Below, piece after piece: positions 33,407 through 40,790 of a stretch of DNA of 64,000 bases. A program made the position numbers and the translations under genes. How positions within the stretch are numbered: the first letter of the stretch is position 1; each line of letters starts with the position of its first letter. The notes under the pieces are model-generated. The model was given only the letters and a program-made list of their open reading frames with translations, was not told the DNA's origin and searched no databases. Location of the stretch: NCBI GenBank assembly GCA_014649155.1, contig BMSM01000030.1:22557-86556 (forward strand), read 5' to 3'. The DNA is from Streptomyces griseoviridis. GTDB lineage: Bacteria; Actinomycetota; Actinomycetes; Streptomycetales; Streptomycetaceae.

Positions 33407-35158
33407 ATGGACAGCATGGCCAAACAGAACGTCGCAGAGCTGTTCGTCGACACCCTCGTCCGCGCCGGAGTGGAGCGCCTCTACGGCGTCGTCGGCGACA
33501 GTCTCAACCCGGTCGTGGACGCCGTGCGCCGCCATTCCGGCATCGACTGGGTGCATGTGCGGCACGAGGAGACCGCCGCCTTCGCGGCCGGCGCCGAGGC
33601 GCAGATCACCGGCAGGCTGACGGCCTGCGCCGGCTCCTGCGGCCCCGGCAACCTGCACCTGATCAACGGCCTGTACGACGCCCACCGCTCCATGGCCCCC
33701 GTCCTCGCCCTGGCCTCGCACATCCCCTCCAGCGAGATCGGCCTCGGCTACTTCCAGGAGACCCACCCCGACCACCTCTTCCGCGAGTGCAGCCACTACT
33801 GCGAGATGGTCTCCAGCCCGCAGCAGATGCCCCGCCTGCTGGACACCGCCATCCAGAACGCCGTCGGCCGCTCCGGCGTCAGCGTCGTCACCCTGCCCGG
33901 CGACATCGCCGGCGCGCCCGCGCCGGAGGGCGCCACCGAGACCGCGCTGGTCACCGCCCGGCCGTCGGTCCGTCCCGGCGACGAGGTCATCGACCGCCTG
34001 GTGAAGCTGATCGACGACGCCGACAAGGTCACCCTCTTCTGCGGCAGCGGCACGGCGGGCGCGCACGCCGAGGTGATGGAGTTCGCCGGCAAGATCAAGA
34101 GCCCGGTCGGCCACGCCCTGCGCGGCAAGGAGTGGATCCAGTACGACAACCCGTACGACGTCGGCATGAGCGGTCTGCTCGGGTACGGCGCCGCCTACGA
34201 GGCCACCCACGAGTGCGACCTGCTGATCCTGCTCGGCACGGACTTCCCGTACAACGCCTTCCTGCCCGACGACGTGAAGATCGCCCAGATCGACGTCCGT
34301 CCGGAGCACCTGGGCCGCCGCTCCAAGCTCGACCTCGCGGTGTGGGGCGACGCCAAGGAGACGCTGCGCTGTCTGATCCCGCGGGTGAAGGAGAAGAAGA
34401 ACCGCAAGTTCCTCGACCGCATGCTGAAGAAGCACGCGGACGCCCTGGAGGGCGTGGTCAAGGCGTACACCCGCAAGGTCGAGAAGCACACGCCGATCCA
34501 CCCGGAGTACGTCGCCTCGGTGCTGGACGAGATCGCCGCCGACGACGCCGTCTTCACCGTCGACACCGGCATGTGCAACGTCTGGGCGGCCCGGTACATC
34601 TCGCCCAACGGACGGCGGCGGATCATCGGCTCGTTCTCGCACGGGTCGATGGCCAACGCGCTGCCGATGGCCATCGGCGCCCAGTTCACCGACCGGAAGC
34701 GGCAGGTCGTCGCCATGTCGGGGGACGGCGGCTTCTCCATGCTGATGGGCGACTTCCTCACCCTCGTCCAGTACGACCTGCCGGTGAAGGTCGTGCTGTT
34801 CGACAACTCCTCGCTCGGCATGGTCGAGTTGGAGATGCTGGTCGCCGGGCTCCCCTCGCACGGCACCGCCAACACCAACCCCGACTTCGCCGCCGTCGCC
34901 GAGGCGTGCGGCGCCTACGGGGTGCGGGTGGAGAAGCCCAAGGACCTCGCGGGCGCCCTGAAGGCGGCGTTCAGGCACAAGGGCCCGGCCCTCGTCGACG
35001 TCGTCACCGACCCCAACGCCCTGTCGATCCCGCCGAAGATCAGCGCCGACATGGTGACCGGATTCGCCCTCTCCGCCTCCAAGATCGTGCTGGACGGCGG
35101 GGTCGGCCGCATGCTCCAGATGGCCCGCTCCAACCTGCGCAACATGCCCCGCCCGTAA
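33407..35158 (+). CDS. poxB: Thiamine-dependent pyruvate dehydrogenase (quinone)
   Basis: This protein of up to 583 residues is co-linear with E. coli PoxB (572 residues): RHEE with the catalytic Glu, AGSCGPGNLHLINGL, SHIPSSEIG, YFQETHP, ECSHYCEMVSSP, HALRGKE and GSFSHGSMANA. The thiamine diphosphate site is GDGGFSMLMGDF followed by FDNSSLGM. PoxB decarboxylates pyruvate to acetate and passes electrons to ubiquinone or menaquinone at the membrane. Start may be the ATG at 33407 or the one at 33416. A strong hairpin follows the stop, so it ends its transcript. Confidence 0.93.
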   Translation: MDSMAKQNVAELFVDTLVRAGVERLYGVVGDSLNPVVDAVRRHSGIDWVHVRHEETAAFAAGAEAQITGRLTACAGSCGPGNLHLINGLYDAHRSMAPVLALASHIPSSEIGLGYFQETHPDHLFRECSHYCEMVSSPQQMPRLLDTAIQNAVGRSGVSVVTLPGDIAGAPAPEGATETALVTARPSVRPGDEVIDRLVKLIDDADKVTLFCGSGTAGAHAEVMEFAGKIKSPVGHALRGKEWIQYDNPYDVGMSGLLGYGAAYEATHECDLLILLGTDFPYNAFLPDDVKIAQIDVRPEHLGRRSKLDLAVWGDAKETLRCLIPRVKEKKNRKFLDRMLKKHADALEGVVKAYTRKVEKHTPIHPEYVASVLDEIAADDAVFTVDTGMCNVWAARYISPNGRRRIIGSFSHGSMANALPMAIGAQFTDRKRQVVAMSGDGGFSMLMGDFLTLVQYDLPVKVVLFDNSSLGMVELEMLVAGLPSHGTANTNPDFAAVAEACGAYGVRVEKPKDLAGALKAAFRHKGPALVDVVTDPNALSIPPKISADMVTGFALSASKIVLDGGVGRMLQMARSNLRNMPRP

Positions 35159-35182
35159 GGCACCCGCGGCCGCCGCGCAAGC

Positions 35183-35218
35183 CCGGGTGTTCGGCCATTT
35201 CCGTGGCCGAACACCCGG
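35183..35218 (+). terminator. Perfect 15-bp stem-loop after poxB
   Basis: CCGGGTGTTCGGCCA (35183-35197) and TGGCCGAACACCCGG (35204-35218) are exact complements around the six-base loop TTTCCG. It lies 25 bp after the poxB stop. No T-tract follows, as is common in this genus. Confidence 0.85.
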
Positions 35219-35336
35219 CCCCCGGGGTATCCGGACGACTGCCCGGCTCCGGACGGGGCATGGACTCCCGTGAACGTGTTCGAGCGCGAGGACATACGGG
35301 GAATCCGGCACCGGCACGCGAGTGGGGGACATGGCA

Positions 35337-35810
35337 ATGCGGGTACACGGGGGAGGCGCCGCCACGGCGGGCGTCCGCCCGGTGGGCGAAGCGGTGGAGG
35401 AGAAGGCCGACGACAGCATGGACGCGGCGCCTCAGCTCAGGCGCAGGCTCCGGCGCTCCGATCTGGGGGCGGTGTCCGAGGCACGCCGGGCGCTGCGTGA
35501 ACTGCTGCGGCACCGGGAGTGGCCCGGCGGGTCGGAGGTCGCGGAGCTGCTCGCCAGCGAACTGGTCACCAACGCGCTGGTGCACACCGACCACGACGCG
35601 GTCCTGACGGCCGTCGTGGGACCCCGGGCGCTGCGGGTGGAGGTGCGGGACCTCGTCTCCCTGCGTCCCCGGCCGCGCGCCGTGGACGCCGCCGACAGCA
35701 CGCACGGCCGGGGCCTGATGCTGGTGCAGTCCCTGGCCGACGCCTGGGGCGTCCGGGCGCACGCCGTGGGCAAGTCCGTCTGGTTCGAGCTGGAGGCGGA
35801 CACCGCCTGA
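35337..35810 (+). CDS. HATPase-domain regulatory protein, RsbW/SpoIIAB type
   Basis: This protein of about 157 residues has the N-box ELLASELVTNALVHT and the G-box segment DSTHGRGLMLVQSLADAWG, the pattern of the stand-alone histidine-kinase-like ATPases abundant in Streptomyces. These are usually anti-sigma factors or small kinases. No anti-sigma antagonist or sigma gene is adjacent. The start is uncertain among GTG 35322, ATG 35331 and ATG 35337; GGGGG at 35324-35328 is best spaced for 35337. It is monocistronic, set between two strong hairpins. Confidence 0.85.
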   Translation: MRVHGGGAATAGVRPVGEAVEEKADDSMDAAPQLRRRLRRSDLGAVSEARRALRELLRHREWPGGSEVAELLASELVTNALVHTDHDAVLTAVVGPRALRVEVRDLVSLRPRPRAVDAADSTHGRGLMLVQSLADAWGVRAHAVGKSVWFELEADTA

Positions 35811-35839
35811 CCGCGCGCCCGCCACGGGAACGGAACGCG

Positions 35840-35871
35840 ACAGGGGCGCGGCCCGCGGGCCGCGCCCCTGT
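35840..35871. terminator. Perfect 32-nt palindrome between convergent genes
   Basis: ACAGGGGCGCGGCCCG (35840-35855) is followed directly by its reverse complement (35856-35871). Between two converging genes this should terminate transcription from both sides. Confidence 0.8.
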
Positions 35872-35892
35872 CCACCCGGCTGCCTCCGGCGG

Positions 35893-36942
35893 TCAGCCGA
35901 ACTGCTGCTCGAGGTCCTTGAGCTTGCGCTCCAGGGAGTCCAGACGCGGCAGCGCCTGGGTGTCGTCCTCCGCGGTGAGGTCCACGGTGACCGGGTCACC
36001 CGCGCCGCGCGCGGGCTGCAGCGAGGGAAGACGGCGGCGTGCGGGCAGCGGCTCCGGAGCCCCTATGGCAGGCTCCGCGGCGGTCTGGTCGGAGCCGCGC
36101 TCCACGGCCTGCACCTCGACCTCCACCTGGCGTCCCCCACGCCCCGGGAAGCTGCGGTGACCGCGGCTGATGGCCTTCAACTGCGCCCGCTCCATGCGCT
36201 CGTGCTCGCGCCGGCGCTGCTTCGCCTCGTCCTTCTTGCGCTTGTCGTCGCGCACCTCCTCGACCGCCTCGTCCAGGCTGCGCACGCCCTCCAGGAGCAT
36301 CAGCGACCAGGCGCGGTACGTCTCCCGGGGAGCGCGCAGCCAGCGGACGATACGGATCTGCGGCAGCGGACGCGGCACCAGGCCCTGCTCGCGCAGCGCG
36401 GCCCGGCGGGTCTGCTTCAGCGCCCGGTCGAACAGCACGGCCGCCGACAGGGACATGCCCGCGAAGAAGTGCGGGGCGCCCGCGTGGCCGATGCCCCGGG
36501 GCGCGTGCACCCAGTTGAACCAGGCCGCGGCGAGGGCGAACGTCCACACCAGTATGCGGGAGCCGAGCGCCGCGTCACCGTGGCTGGCCTCGCGCACCGC
36601 GAGGACGGAGCAGAACATCGCCGCCCCGTCCAGGCCGAACGGCACCAGGTACTGCCAGCCGTCCGTCAGGCCGAGGTTCTGCTCGCCGAACCCGACCAGA
36701 CCGTGGAAGGAGAGGGCCGCGGCGACGGCGGCACAGCAGAAGAGGAGGATGTAGGAGAACGTTCCGTACAGGGCCTCCTTGCGCCTGCGGCGCTCCTCGG
36801 CACGCTCCCACGAGTCGTCCGCGCTCGTGTCCTTCCCCGAGGAGCGCTTGCCGCGCGCGAGCACCGCCACCGCCGCCAGCACGCCCAGGAGCAGCACGGC
36901 GCCCGGAAGCAGCCAGTTCAGCGATATGTCGGTCAGTCTCAT
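35893..36942 (-). CDS. DUF2637 membrane protein with a coiled cytoplasmic tail
   Basis: This 349-residue protein starts at the ATG at 36942. Hydrophobic segments occur near residues 9-28, 60-82, 97-115 and 128-146 and in GMSLSAAVLF, matching DUF2637 proteins related to plasmid spread protein SpdB. From residue 215 the chain is charged and helical (VEEVRDDKRKKDEAKQRRREHERME) and ends in DSLERKLKDLEQQFG, a probable coiled coil for partner binding. Role in the chromosome is unknown. Many Streptomyces have it, so it is not evidence of an integrated plasmid here. Confidence 0.87.
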   Translation of the reverse strand: MRLTDISLNWLLPGAVLLLGVLAAVAVLARGKRSSGKDTSADDSWERAEERRRRKEALYGTFSYILLFCCAAVAAALSFHGLVGFGEQNLGLTDGWQYLVPFGLDGAAMFCSVLAVREASHGDAALGSRILVWTFALAAAWFNWVHAPRGIGHAGAPHFFAGMSLSAAVLFDRALKQTRRAALREQGLVPRPLPQIRIVRWLRAPRETYRAWSLMLLEGVRSLDEAVEEVRDDKRKKDEAKQRRREHERMERAQLKAISRGHRSFPGRGGRQVEVEVQAVERGSDQTAAEPAIGAPEPLPARRRLPSLQPARGAGDPVTVDLTAEDDTQALPRLDSLERKLKDLEQQFG

Positions 36943-37269
36943 CTAGGGGTCCCTTGCATTGGGATAGGGCGTAACGCCCGCCATAGTGGCCCAATCCCGC
37001 CTGCCCTCAGGGGTTTTCGGGGCAAGAGGCCGCCAAGGGAGTGCGCGGGGACGGTCCGGGGCGGCGCTCTGCTCGAACTAGCGCTTGGGGCGCGGGATTT
37101 GAGTTCGAACAAGGATACCCGTACGGGTGGTTCCGTGGAAACTTGCGGCGCCCCATGGGGAAGGTGTGAATCGGTGGTGACGGTACGGGGGCCGCCCGCG
37201 CGGATGATCTTACGGGGTCCCGCGGGGCGCGGTGGCCCACGGCCCCGGTCGAACGCCGACCCCGCCGCG
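36943..37269. other. Intergenic region with several short palindromes
   Basis: No gene is seen in these 327 bp. They contain GGGCGTAACGCCC (36967-36979), just upstream of the DUF2637 start, GTTCGAAC (37103-37110) and ACCCGTACGGGT (37117-37128). TCGAAC also occurs at 37073-37078. The first could be an operator of the DUF2637 gene. A tRNA was considered for the GTTCGAAC part and not supported. Confidence 0.45.
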
Positions 37270-38121
37270 TCAGCCCGCCTGGGCGAGGAGCCGGCCGACG
37301 CGGTCCGCCTCGGGGACGCGCGGGCAGGCCGCGCAGATCTGCTCGGGGCGCAGCGTGTAGAACATGCAGCAGCTCGCCCGTTCCCGGGTGGGCAGCTTCT
37401 CCCCGTCCGGCCCGGTCAGCTCCCGGAACGCCGCGGTGCCGACGTAGGGCCGGGTCGCCCCCGGCAGCAGCAGCTCCAGCTCGCGGCGGGCGCGCTCCGG
37501 CTCCTCCTCGCCCAGCAGATGGGCGACGTACCACAGGCCCTCCACGACCTCGTCGGTCGCCATGCCCCACAAGGCCCGCCCGCGCCGGCGCATCCGGGGG
37601 CCGAATCCGGCCAGTACCGGTGTCAGGTGGTCCGCGACGGCGGCGCGCAGCTCGGCGCGGAGCGCCTCCTCGTCCGCGACGACCCGGGCGCCCGGCAGCG
37701 CGGCGGCCGGATCGCCGGGCAGACAGGCGAAGCCGTCGACCCGCACGGCCAGGCGGCCCAGCGGCAGCCCGGCGGCCGCGCGGTCGTAGGCGACGTGGGC
37801 CGCGGGCAGCCGGGGGACGCGGCGGTGCAGGAACCAGGGGACCGTGAACAGCAGGCAGGCGGGCCAGGCGTAGCGGTGCAGCCCGAAGGTCGCGATCACG
37901 TCCGGCCGCGCCCGCTGCCCGTAGTCCCGGGCCACCTGGGCCTCGTCCCAGGCCAGGAACGCCTCCAGGGCGGTTCCGCCCTCGGCGAGCGCGGTGGCCG
38001 GCACCCAGCCGCCGCCGTCGGGCAGCGCCTCGTCGGCGGTCAGCTCGGTGACGGCCAGCGAGGGCAGCACCTCGCGCAGGCGGGCGTAGGAGTCCGTGAC
38101 GGACGAACGGGGCACGGGCAC
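37270..38121 (-). CDS. FhuF-like (2Fe-2S) ferric-siderophore reductase
   Basis: This 283-residue protein starts at a GTG at 38121. The C-terminus has SCCMFYTLRPEQICAAC, the CCX10CX2C cluster motif of FhuF-type reductases that release iron from ferric siderophores on the cytoplasmic side. A hydrophobic ACLLFTVPWFL segment lies in the N-terminal half, which is typical and not a true membrane span. An iron box lies 27 bp upstream, so it should be expressed under iron limitation. No siderophore or transport genes are adjacent. Confidence 0.88.
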   Translation of the reverse strand: MPVPRSSVTDSYARLREVLPSLAVTELTADEALPDGGGWVPATALAEGGTALEAFLAWDEAQVARDYGQRARPDVIATFGLHRYAWPACLLFTVPWFLHRRVPRLPAAHVAYDRAAAGLPLGRLAVRVDGFACLPGDPAAALPGARVVADEEALRAELRAAVADHLTPVLAGFGPRMRRRGRALWGMATDEVVEGLWYVAHLLGEEEPERARRELELLLPGATRPYVGTAAFRELTGPDGEKLPTRERASCCMFYTLRPEQICAACPRVPEADRVGRLLAQAG

Positions 38122-38147
38122 GCGGAACCACCGATCCGGTCGGTCGA

Positions 38148-38166
38148 GAGGTAAGCCTCACCTTAC
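38148..38166 (-). promoter_or_regulatory. Iron box (DmdR/IdeR operator) upstream of the FhuF-like gene
   Basis: On the minus strand the sequence reads GTAAGGTGAGGCTTACCTC, close to the actinobacterial iron-box consensus TTAGGTTAGGCTAACCTAA. Its 19-bp dyad sits 27 bp from the start codon, where bound DmdR/IdeR would block transcription when iron is plentiful. Confidence 0.83.
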
Positions 38167-38172
38167 CGAACA

Positions 38173-38200
38173 TTCTCCGGATTTGAACTGACGCGATGTG
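38173..38200 (+). promoter_or_regulatory. Housekeeping-type promoter for the GntR gene
   Basis: TTGAAC (38173-38178), a 16-base spacer and TAGGGT (38195-38200) fit the Streptomyces HrdB promoter pattern. Transcription would run right into the GntR gene at 38277, giving a leader of about 70 bases. Confidence 0.5.
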
Positions 38201-38276
38201 CGCCTAGGGTGCTTGACGGACGAGTAACAACCCGTCGTAATGACCCCAAGTACCGACACGTCCCCAGGAGGACTGC

Positions 38277-39059
38277 GTGGACCCCGTGGACCCCGTGAGG
38301 GAGGGCACGCGGAGCGGTGGCTCCGCCGGGACGGGGACGCCCGCCGTACGGACCGCGCCGACGGTTCCGGCGCCCGTACGCGGAGAGCACACCCACGCCG
38401 GACCCGCGCCGCGGCGCGCCCGGACCCTGGTGCGGCGGTCCTCCGTGCGCGGGCAGGTCCTGGACGCGCTGCGCACCGCGCTGGTCACGGGGGAGCTGCG
38501 GCCCGGCGAGGTCTACTCGGCGCCGGCGCTCGGCGAGCGGTTCGGGGTCTCGGCCACGCCCGTCCGGGAGGCGATGCAGCAGCTCGCGCAGGAGGGCGCC
38601 GTGGAGGTGGTGCCTAACCGGGGGTTCCGGGTCGTCGAGCGGGGCGCCCGCGAGCTGGCCGAACTGGCCGAGATACGGGCGCTGATCGAGGTCCCCGTCC
38701 TGCTGCGGCTCGCCCGCACGGTCCCCGCCGAACGCTGGGCCGAGCTGCGCCCGCTGGCCGAGGCGACCGTCCGGGCCGCCGCCGCGGGCAGCCGCGCCAC
38801 CTACGCCGAGGCCGACCGGGCCTTCCACCGGGCGGTGCTGGCGCTGGCCGGCAACGAGCAGCTCGTCCGGATCGCCGACGACCTGCACCGCCGGGCCCAG
38901 TGGCCGCCGGCCGGCGGCCCCGCCGGGCGCGGCCGAGCCGATCTGGTCGCGGACGCCCGTGAGCACACCGCGCTGCTGGACGCGCTGACCGCCGCCGACC
39001 CGGACCTGGCGCGGACCTTGATCGCGGACCACTTCACGCCGGGGTGCCGCACCCCGTAG
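38277..39059 (+). CDS. GntR family regulator with FCD domain
   Basis: This 260-residue protein starts at a GTG at 38277 behind AGGAGGACTGC, an excellent ribosome-binding site. The first 50 residues are Gly/Pro/Ala-rich and probably disordered. Residues about 55-120 form the winged helix (RGQVLDALRTALVTGELRPG, GVSATPVREAMQQLAQEGAVE). The rest is an FCD ligand domain with YAEADRAFHRAVL and the C-terminal His of LIADHF, which would bind a metal. Target and ligand are unknown. Its DNA-binding sites may differ from those of the second GntR at 52657. Confidence 0.9.
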   Translation: MDPVDPVREGTRSGGSAGTGTPAVRTAPTVPAPVRGEHTHAGPAPRRARTLVRRSSVRGQVLDALRTALVTGELRPGEVYSAPALGERFGVSATPVREAMQQLAQEGAVEVVPNRGFRVVERGARELAELAEIRALIEVPVLLRLARTVPAERWAELRPLAEATVRAAAAGSRATYAEADRAFHRAVLALAGNEQLVRIADDLHRRAQWPPAGGPAGRGRADLVADAREHTALLDALTAADPDLARTLIADHFTPGCRTP

Positions 39060-39172
39060 CACCCGCGGCGCACTCCCGCGTGGATGCCGCGTACCGGGCG
39101 GAATGGGGTCCGCGCCCGATGGGCGTCCGGGGGCCGGGCGGCCAGGCTGGGAGCCGAGGTGAGGAGGTGCCC

Positions 39173-39769
39173 GTGGCCGGTGACGTCCCCCGCCCCGCGC
39201 GCGCGGCGGCGCGGCGCCGGCGGCCCAACCCCCTGCGCCGCCGCACCGACCGGCTCCGGACCCGGCTGGCGGTGGGGACGCTGCTCGCCGTGGCGGTGCT
39301 GGCGCCGGTCGCCATGGCGGGGGCGGGTGACCACGCGCACCGGTACTTCAGGGCCGTCGCCGCCCGCCAGGCGGACGCCCGGCAGCCCGTCACGGCGGTC
39401 CTCGTCGAGGACGCACCGCGCGTCCCCGCGCCCCGCGCGGAGGTCCGTTTCACCGGCCCGGACGGCGACGCCCGTACCGCCCGCACCGGCGTGGCACCCG
39501 GGCAGCCCGCCGACAGCACGGTCCGGGTCTGGGTCGGGCCGGACGGCCGGCTCACCGACCCGCCGATGACCGGGGACGAGATCCGCAGCCGCGCCGCCGG
39601 CTGGGCCCTGCTCGCCGCGCTGGGCGTCGCCGGCACCGGGGCCGCCGCCTACGGGACCGCCGCGGTGCTGCTCCGCCGGCATGACCTCGCCGCGTGGGAG
39701 GCGGAGTGGGCGGCCACGGCCCCGGACCTCGGCCGGCGGCCACCGGGACCTCCGGCGCCGGGGACGTGA
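39173..39769 (+). CDS. Two-TM Rv1733c-like membrane protein
   Basis: This 198-residue protein starts at the GTG at 39173, five bases after GAGGAGG; longer readings to 39044 have no such site. An Arg-rich N-terminus precedes a membrane helix (LAVGTLLAVAVLAPVAMAGA). The central part is extracellular, and AAGWALLAALGVAGTGAAAYG forms a second helix before a short cytoplasmic tail. The layout matches the Rv1733c-type family of actinobacteria, whose function is unknown. It lies 113 bp after the GntR gene and may be read with it. Confidence 0.8.
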   Translation: MAGDVPRPARAAARRRRPNPLRRRTDRLRTRLAVGTLLAVAVLAPVAMAGAGDHAHRYFRAVAARQADARQPVTAVLVEDAPRVPAPRAEVRFTGPDGDARTARTGVAPGQPADSTVRVWVGPDGRLTDPPMTGDEIRSRAAGWALLAALGVAGTGAAAYGTAAVLLRRHDLAAWEAEWAATAPDLGRRPPGPPAPGT

Positions 39770-39859
39770 GGGCGCCTCGGGCCGTCGCCGACCTCGCCTC
39801 GGTCCCCTCCACCGCGGACTGTTGCCGCCCCCGGCGTCAGGCTTCCTCCACCTCCCGCC

Positions 39860-40642
39860 TCACGCCGTCGCCGCCCCCGGCGCGGGCGGGGTCAGGTGCC
39901 GGGCCAGCCAGGTCGGGACGCCGCCGAGGAGGCGGAACAGGCGGCGGGCCTCCTCGCGGAGCCGGGACGCCTCCGGTTCGGGCTCCGTCTCCGCCAGCGA
40001 CACCAGCGCCGGGGCCGTGCCGACGAGATAGCCCAGCTCCTCGCGGATGCGCAGCGACTCGGCGAAGCCGTGCCGGGCCTCGGCCAGTTCCCCGTCCCGC
40101 AGGGCCAGCCCGGCCAGGTGGCGCCAGGTGCACGACAGCAGCAGGGGATCGGCGTGCGCGGTCGCCCCGGCGTGCGCCCGCCGGTACGCCGCCCGCGCGG
40201 CCTGCGGGGAGCCGGTGAGGTTCTCCGCGAGCAGGCCGCGCCGGAAGTCCAGCAGGGCCCGCCCCGGCGCGCCCGGCGCGATCAGCGCCGCCGCCCGGCC
40301 CAGCGCGGCCCGCGCCTCGTCGGCCCGGTCCCGGACGCCGTGCAGGGTCGCCGCGTACGCCAGTTGCCCCCGTTCACAGGCGGCGGCCCCGCGCTCGTCG
40401 TCGCTGTCCGCCAGCGCCTCGGCGGTGCGCAGCGCGTCCTCCGCCTCCGCCCAGCCCTGCTCGGTGTACAGGCACCGCTCCACCAGCAGCGCGGCCCGCT
40501 GGAGCGCGGCCGGCGCGGTGGCCGGCCGCAGCAGCTCCGCCGCGTCGGCCCAGCAGGCCCGCGAGCGCAGCCGCCACACCGCGGTCCCGAGCGGATCGTC
40601 CCCGGCGGTGGAACCCGTACCGGACATGGCGGGGTGCGCCAC
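39860..40642 (-). CDS. TPR-like helical repeat protein
   Basis: This 260-residue protein starts at a GTG at 40642, four bases after GGGAGGG; the ATG at 40627 is the other choice. It consists of Ala/Leu/Arg-rich helix pairs, such as WAEAEDALRTAEALADSDD, RALLDFRRGLLAENLTG, AARAAYRRAHAGATA and AEARHGFAESLRIREELG, typical of tetratricopeptide repeats. No enzyme or DNA-binding domain is attached. TPR proteins normally mediate protein contacts, and no partner can be named. It is downstream of the PucR gene on the same strand. Confidence 0.75.
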   Translation of the reverse strand: MAHPAMSGTGSTAGDDPLGTAVWRLRSRACWADAAELLRPATAPAALQRAALLVERCLYTEQGWAEAEDALRTAEALADSDDERGAAACERGQLAYAATLHGVRDRADEARAALGRAAALIAPGAPGRALLDFRRGLLAENLTGSPQAARAAYRRAHAGATAHADPLLLSCTWRHLAGLALRDGELAEARHGFAESLRIREELGYLVGTAPALVSLAETEPEPEASRLREEARRLFRLLGGVPTWLARHLTPPAPGAATA

Positions 40643-40790
40643 GTTGCCCTCCCTAGCACGCCGTCGAGCCACGAGTGGTGGGCGCATCTCAGCACGGAAC
40701 GACCGGCCCGGCCAAGAGGGTGGGTGAAAGATTTCACAAAGTCGTGGGACTTGGGCGTCAGGAGGTTTGGGACGCGAGAGGAGGGAGGTG

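Noticed and set aside
35893..36942. Integrated conjugative plasmid suggested by the SpdB-like DUF2637 protein
   Set aside because: No Tra, Rep, integrase or att-like repeats are near; DUF2637 proteins are common chromosomal genes.
37103..37110. SOS (LexA) box at GTTCGAAC
   Set aside because: The actinobacterial box needs TCGAAC-N4-GTTCGA spacing; here the half-sites abut, so it does not fit.
37090..37140. tRNA gene near GTTCGAAC
   Set aside because: No acceptor or anticodon stem can be paired around it on either strand.
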